A stretch of 6,348 nt of DNA from an uncultured Alphaproteobacteria bacterium. Its GTDB lineage: Bacteria > Pseudomonadota > Alphaproteobacteria > Caulobacterales > Caulobacteraceae. The notes under the pieces were generated by a model that was not told where the DNA came from, did no database searches, and was given only the letters and a program-made list of their open reading frames with translations. The translations under genes were made by a program, and so were the position numbers. The stretch is from NCBI GenBank assembly GCA_903928755.1, contig CAIYSH010000293.1:1-6348 (forward strand), written 5' to 3'. The number at the start of each line of letters is the position of its first letter. Positions within the stretch are counted from its first letter, which is position 1. Below, piece after piece: positions 6,069 to 6,348 of this stretch.

Positions 6069-6082
6069 TTGACCTTGATCAA
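6069..6082 (+). promoter_or_regulatory. FNR/FixK-type binding box upstream of the FMO gene
   Basis: TTGACCTTGATCAA fits the Crp/FNR-superfamily oxygen-response consensus TTGAY-N4-RTCAA (FNR, FixK, DNR) in every conserved position. The centre lies about 70 bp upstream of the FMO start codon. TTGACCT (6069-6075) could also serve as a -35 element, with GCGGAAAC (6086-6093) ten bases downstream as a partial -10. In that arrangement the regulator would block rather than activate. The motif is clear, but binding and the direction of control are inferred. Confidence 0.55.
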
Positions 6083-6111
6083 GGAGCGGAAACGTAGAAA
6101 CTCATCCTAGG

Positions 6112-6124
6112 TTATCATCGATAA
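6112..6124. repeat. Short palindrome TTATC-N3-GATAA
   Basis: Perfect 5-bp inverted repeats (6112-6116 and 6120-6124) around ATC, in an AT-rich patch between the FNR/FixK-type box and the FMO ribosome binding site. It could be an operator or simply part of the -10 region (GATAAT at 6120-6125). The evidence is the symmetry alone. Confidence 0.3.
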
Positions 6125-6144
6125 TAAAAGCCCGAGGAAGCGCC

Positions 6145-6348
6145 ATGTCGCAGACCGCCACCCTTGAACGTCCAGCCTCCACATCGGTGGACCATTTTGA
6201 TGTGCTGATTGTCGGGGCCGGGATTTCCGGCATAGGCGGGGCCTATCACCTGCAGGACCAGTGCCCAGACAGGAGCTTCGTCGTTCTCGAAACCCAGGAC
6301 AGTTTCGGCGGCACCTGGCTGACACACAAATATCCCGGCATCCGGTCC
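6145..6348 (+). CDS. Flavin-containing / Baeyer-Villiger-type monooxygenase, N-terminal fragment
   Basis: The first 68 codons of a gene that runs off the window. ATG at 6145 follows GAGGAAG (6134-6140) with 4-nt spacing. After a polar leader of about 17 residues comes the FAD-binding Rossmann motif DVLIVGAGISGIGGAYHL (GxGxxG at 24-29). The acidic residue E49 in VVLE should bind the ADP ribose, followed by FGGTW (54-58) and HKYPGIRS (61-68). The pair 'GGTW...YPG.R' is characteristic of class B flavoprotein monooxygenases (FMO and Baeyer-Villiger enzymes), which use NADPH and O2 to oxygenate ketones, sulfides or amines. The fingerprint that separates FMO from Baeyer-Villiger enzymes lies beyond the window, so the subtype and substrate are open. 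The upstream FNR/FixK-type box suggests oxygen-linked control. Confidence 0.88.
   Translation, partial: MSQTATLERPASTSVDHFDVLIVGAGISGIGGAYHLQDQCPDRSFVVLETQDSFGGTWLTHKYPGIRS

Larger units (their letters stand above)
5867..6144. other. Divergent intergenic region, ThiO-like gene / FMO gene
   Basis: 278 bp with no supported gene. It holds an FNR/FixK-type box (6069-6082), a small palindrome (6112-6124) and the FMO ribosome binding site (GAGGAAG, 6134-6140). It also has a possible GC stem, GGGGC 5959-5963 with GCCCC 5976-5980. The FMO-proximal part (about 6090-6130) is clearly more AT-rich than the rest of the window, as expected of a promoter. I found no convincing promoter for the ThiO-like operon and no riboswitch. 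Confidence 0.6.

Noticed and set aside
6107..6327. Two minus-strand frames of about 70 codons opposite the FMO start
   Set aside because: They overlap in different frames, are antisense to the conserved FAD-binding region and have no family features.

Overview
The window is GC-rich, densely packed chromosomal DNA, most likely from an alphaproteobacterium and plausibly from Caulobacterales (Caulobacter, Phenylobacterium or Brevundimonas). That placement is an inference. It rests on protein style (serralysin-type RTX protease, alphaproteobacterial-type TonB, CaiB/BaiF, acyl-CoA dehydrogenase and FMO genes), on a near-consensus CtrA-type site (2822-2844), and on an FNR/FixK-type box (6069-6082). 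I see no tRNA, rRNA, CRISPR array, insertion sequence or phage gene.

Layout. Positions 2-193 (+) are the 3' end of a CaiB/BaiF-type CoA-transferase. Its stop codon overlaps the stop of a convergent secreted RTX metalloprotease of the serralysin family (190-1860, -), which has 16 in-phase calcium-binding nonapeptides. Upstream of the protease on the same strand is an SLT-domain murein transglycosylase-like gene (1936-2802, -). The 75-nt gap between them holds a strong hairpin next to the protease ribosome binding site. Divergent from the transglycosylase is a TonB-type energy transducer (2953-3645, +), and the CtrA-like palindrome lies in the shared control region. Convergent to tonB is a two-gene unit on the minus strand: a ThiO-like FAD-dependent amine oxidase (4850-5866) followed after 14 nt by an acyl-CoA dehydrogenase (3666-4835). 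A 278-bp divergent intergenic region then leads to the 5' end of a flavin-containing or Baeyer-Villiger monooxygenase (6145 to the window edge, +), with the FNR/FixK-type box upstream.

How the genes fit together. Three themes are visible. The first is cell envelope and secretion: transglycosylase, RTX protease and TonB, around a possible cell-cycle (CtrA) control point. The second is acyl-CoA and oxidative catabolism: CoA-transferase, acyl-CoA dehydrogenase and FMO. The third is a ThiO-like oxidase, possibly for thiamine synthesis, although no other thi gene is in view. The proteins belong to known families. The more interesting signals are regulatory: the CtrA-like palindrome, the hairpin abutting the protease ribosome binding site, and an oxygen-responsive box in front of an oxygen-consuming enzyme. 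I found no convincing new multi-gene system.
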